DNA from: Solirubrobacterales bacterium
GTDB taxonomy: Bacteria; Actinomycetota; Thermoleophilia; Solirubrobacterales; Solirubrobacteraceae
Direction of reading: 5' to 3'
NCBI GenBank assembly: GCA_025964065.1
Contig: JAOPZO010000064.1
Location: 1 to 31,815, forward strand
Length of the DNA: 31,815 nucleotides
Part shown: piece by piece, positions 30,064 through 31,815 of the stretch
Position numbering within the stretch: position 1 is the stretch's first letter
How the letters are laid out: each line of letters opens with the position of its first letter
The notes under the pieces: generated by a model
The model's input: the letters and a program-made list of their open reading frames with translations, nothing else
What the model was told of the DNA's origin: nothing
The model's database searches: none
Translations under genes and position numbers: made by a program

Positions 30064-31245
30064 ATGTCCGCCGTTCCCGTCGTCCCCTCGCTCCCGCTCG
30101 TCGAGAGCGACGAGCACCAGGCGCTCCGCGCCTCCGTCCGTGCGATCGCGCTCGACTTCGGGCACGACGCCTTCCGCCGCGCGGCCGAGGCGGGGCGGGA
30201 GCCGGAGGAGCTCTGGCGCGCGCTCGGCGAGGCGGGCTTCCTCGGCGTGAGCATCCCGGAGGAGTACGGCGGCGGCGGTCTCGGGATGCTCGAGCTCGCG
30301 ATGGTCGAGGAGGAGATCAGCGCCGCGGGCTGCCCGCTGCTGCCGCTGCTCGTCTCGCCCGGGATCGCCGGCACGATCTTCGCGCGCCACGCGACGCCGG
30401 AGCAGAAGGAGCGGTGGCTGCACGGCATCGGCAACGGCCGTGACTACTTCGCCTTCGCGATCACCGAACCCGACGCGGGTTCGAACGCACACCGGATGTC
30501 CACGCGAGCGACCCGGCGCGGGAAGGACTGGGTGCTGACCGGGACCAAGACGTACATCTCGGGAGTCGAGGCGTGCGACAACCTGCTGGTGATGGCGCGG
30601 ACGGGCGAGGCCGACGAGCGAGGGCGCGGCCGCCTCTCGCTGTTCGTCGTGCCGCCGGACGCGCCGGGCCTGGAGCGTCAGCACATCGCGGTCGACGTGA
30701 TGGCGCCGGAGCAGCAGTGGACGCTCTTCTTCGACGACGTCGTCGTGCCCGGCGAGAACCTCGTGGGCGCGGAGGGGGAGGGGCTCGCGCTCGGCTTCGA
30801 CGGGCTGAACCCGGAGCGGATCCTGGCCGCCGCGATCTGTACGGGCATCGGGCGCTACGCGCTCGAGAAGGCCTCGCGGTACGCGAACGAGCGGGCCGTC
30901 TGGGGGCAGCCGATCGGCGCGCACCAGGGCGTCGCGCATCCGCTCGCGGAGGCGAAGGTGGAGCTCGAGGCGGCGCGGCTGATGACCTGGAAGGCGGCGA
31001 TCCTGCACGACGCGGGCGCGCCTGCCGGCGAGGCCTCCAACATGGCCAAGCTCCTAGCTGCCGACGCGGGGATGAAGGCGCTCGACGCGGCGATCCAGGC
31101 TCACGGCGGGAACGGGATGGCGCGCGAGTACGGCCTCGCCGACCTATGGGGCACGGTGCGCCTGCTGCGCATCGCACCGGTCTCGCGGGAGATGATCCTG
31201 AACTACGTCGCGCAGCACGCGCTCGGGCTGCCGCGCTCCTACTGA
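30064..31245 (+). CDS. Acyl-CoA dehydrogenase family protein
   Basis: This 393-aa flavoenzyme oxidises an acyl-CoA to the 2,3-enoyl-CoA. Motifs are the N-terminal helical domain with SIPEEYGGGGLG, the FAD/substrate loop FAFAITEPDAGSNAHRM, WVLTGTKTYISG, and the C-terminal QAHGGNGMAREYG. The MCAD-type catalytic Glu (in Y-E-G-T) is absent from the C-terminal segment (LLRIAPVSREMI). Instead Glu251 in GLNPERI lies where isovaleryl- and long-chain acyl-CoA dehydrogenases carry their base, so it belongs to that catalytic class. The ATG at 30064 is 10 nt after the kinase stop. It overlaps the convergent oxidoreductase gene by 7 nt at the 3' end. The substrate is likely related to the CoA ester made by the synthetase upstream. 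Confidence 0.93.
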   Translation: MSAVPVVPSLPLVESDEHQALRASVRAIALDFGHDAFRRAAEAGREPEELWRALGEAGFLGVSIPEEYGGGGLGMLELAMVEEEISAAGCPLLPLLVSPGIAGTIFARHATPEQKERWLHGIGNGRDYFAFAITEPDAGSNAHRMSTRATRRGKDWVLTGTKTYISGVEACDNLLVMARTGEADERGRGRLSLFVVPPDAPGLERQHIAVDVMAPEQQWTLFFDDVVVPGENLVGAEGEGLALGFDGLNPERILAAAICTGIGRYALEKASRYANERAVWGQPIGAHQGVAHPLAEAKVELEAARLMTWKAAILHDAGAPAGEASNMAKLLAADAGMKALDAAIQAHGGNGMAREYGLADLWGTVRLLRIAPVSREMILNYVAQHALGLPRSY

Positions 31246-31815
31246 AGGTGGCCGAGCGCGCGGAGGCGCTCGCCGACGGCCTTCACGACGTGGGTGCCCT
31301 CGGCCTGGCCGAGGATGAACATCACGCCGGTCCAGCCCTCCTCGGCGAGGCCGTCGAGCGTCGCGGCCCAGCGCGCCTCGCCACCCCATACGCAGAGGCT
31401 GTCGATGAGGTGGCTCGCGAGCCGGTCACTCACCACGCTCGTGTTGCGCGGCCGCGAGTTGTCGGCGTGGAAGGCGTAGTCGTAGGCGCGGCGCATCTCC
31501 AGCACGTCCTCCTGGACCGCCTTCGGGACCCCACGCTCGTCGAGGTCACCGCGCATCGCGCGGTTCGCCATCGCGACGACCATCGCCCCGAGATCCTCAC
31601 GGACCTCGGCGTGGTCCTCGCCGAGCGAGACGGACGGGGCGATCCACATCTGCCGCCCGCCGCCGGCCTGGCCCGCGCCGGCCAGGCGCCGGCGCCGCAC
31701 CTCCGGGTCGAGCGTGCCGCCGTAGAGGAGCCCGTCGCCGTGCGTGGCGGCGAGCGCTGCGGCCTTCGGGCCGTCGGCAGAGATCAGCAGCGGCGGCCCC
31801 TGGCGGACGATGCCG
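31239..31815 (-). CDS. Luciferase-like (LLM, F420-type) oxidoreductase, 5' part outside window
   Basis: The frame is open to the right window edge, so the N-terminus is missing; 191 residues are visible. They show PLLISADGPKAAALAATHGDGLLYGG, the pattern at the flavin/F420-binding face of luciferase-like monooxygenases, followed by helices (QMWIAPSVSLGEDHAEVREDL) and a C-terminal EGWTGVMFILGQAEGTHVVKAVGERL. In actinomycetes this family usually uses coenzyme F420 to reduce or oxidise diverse carbonyl or enol substrates. The internal GTG at 31700 is not taken as the start because conserved sequence precedes it. It is convergent with the acyl-CoA dehydrogenase (7-nt overlap of the 3' ends). The substrate is unknown. 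Confidence 0.82.
   Translation of the reverse strand, partial: GIVRQGPPLLISADGPKAAALAATHGDGLLYGGTLDPEVRRRRLAGAGQAGGGRQMWIAPSVSLGEDHAEVREDLGAMVVAMANRAMRGDLDERGVPKAVQEDVLEMRRAYDYAFHADNSRPRNTSVVSDRLASHLIDSLCVWGGEARWAATLDGLAEEGWTGVMFILGQAEGTHVVKAVGERLRALGHLQ

Noticed and set aside
27969..30434. An 821-codon minus-strand open frame opposite the histidine kinase
   Set aside because: It has no recognisable domain and a biased composition; the plus strand encodes an unmistakable kinase.
1..31815. Mobile elements, CRISPR arrays, tRNA or rRNA genes
   Set aside because: I saw no transposase or integrase motif, no regularly spaced direct repeats and no tRNA-like fold. Without a scanning program small RNA genes could still be missed.

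Overview
The window is about 31.8 kb of very GC-rich DNA. Genes are tightly packed, GTG and TTG starts are frequent, and start and stop codons overlap in many places. The gene families present (PadR, DUF1059, GAF/NarL two-component system, F420-type luciferase-like oxidoreductase, APH-type kinase beside acyl-CoA enzymes, cytosolic uptake hydrogenase) suggest an actinomycete. A soil Thermoleophilia/Solirubrobacterales-like organism is my best guess, but no ribosomal marker is present to confirm it. I see no tRNA, rRNA, CRISPR array, insertion sequence or phage gene.

Region 1 (1-717) is the 3' end of a surface or membrane protein with a disordered Pro/Ala/Arg-rich stretch and one C-terminal membrane helix. 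It converges on the next region.

Region 2 (770-19466) is a [NiFe]-hydrogenase island of two divergent gene trains starting from a 97-bp spacer at 11317-11413. The spacer carries a promoter-like element with a perfect inverted repeat between its -35 and -10 hexamers. The leftward train encodes, in order: the small subunit; a 74-aa protein resembling the N-terminus of the large subunit; the large subunit; a degenerate maturation-protease homologue; a NifU-Rieske electron carrier lacking one canonical Rieske histidine; a canonical maturation protease; and a MoxR AAA+ ATPase with a CoxE-like VWA protein. After a 164-bp gap with its own palindromic promoter-like element follow three CooC-like SIMIBI ATPases and two winged-helix regulators. 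The rightward train encodes a DUF1059 protein, four consecutive small single-pass membrane proteins, HypF, HypC, a SIS-HypC-SIS fusion, HypD, HypE, a 163-aa unknown and a small membrane winged-helix protein. HypA, HypB and HypX are not in the window. The small subunit has no Tat signal, so the enzyme is probably cytosolic and tethered to the membrane by partner proteins. The order small subunit - short ORF - large subunit recalls, from memory, the group 1l (hyl) clusters; I could not run a classifier.

Region 3 (19800-31245) is a rightward catabolic module: a helical protein of unknown function, an APH-family kinase, an acyl-CoA synthetase, a HyuA/HyuB-type ATP-dependent carboxylase or hydrolase pair (HyuB fused to a zinc-ribbon tail), a NarL response regulator with a soluble GAF histidine kinase, and an acyl-CoA dehydrogenase. 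The content fits carboxylation of a ketone-like substrate followed by CoA activation, under two-component control. A luciferase-like F420-type oxidoreductase converges from the right edge and is cut by the window end.

The most interesting part is the hydrogenase island. It combines CO-dehydrogenase-type accessory proteins (CooC, CoxD/CoxE-like) with a hydrogenase, four coupled small membrane proteins, a duplicated N-terminal segment of the large subunit, and unusual substitutions at normally conserved catalytic and cofactor positions.
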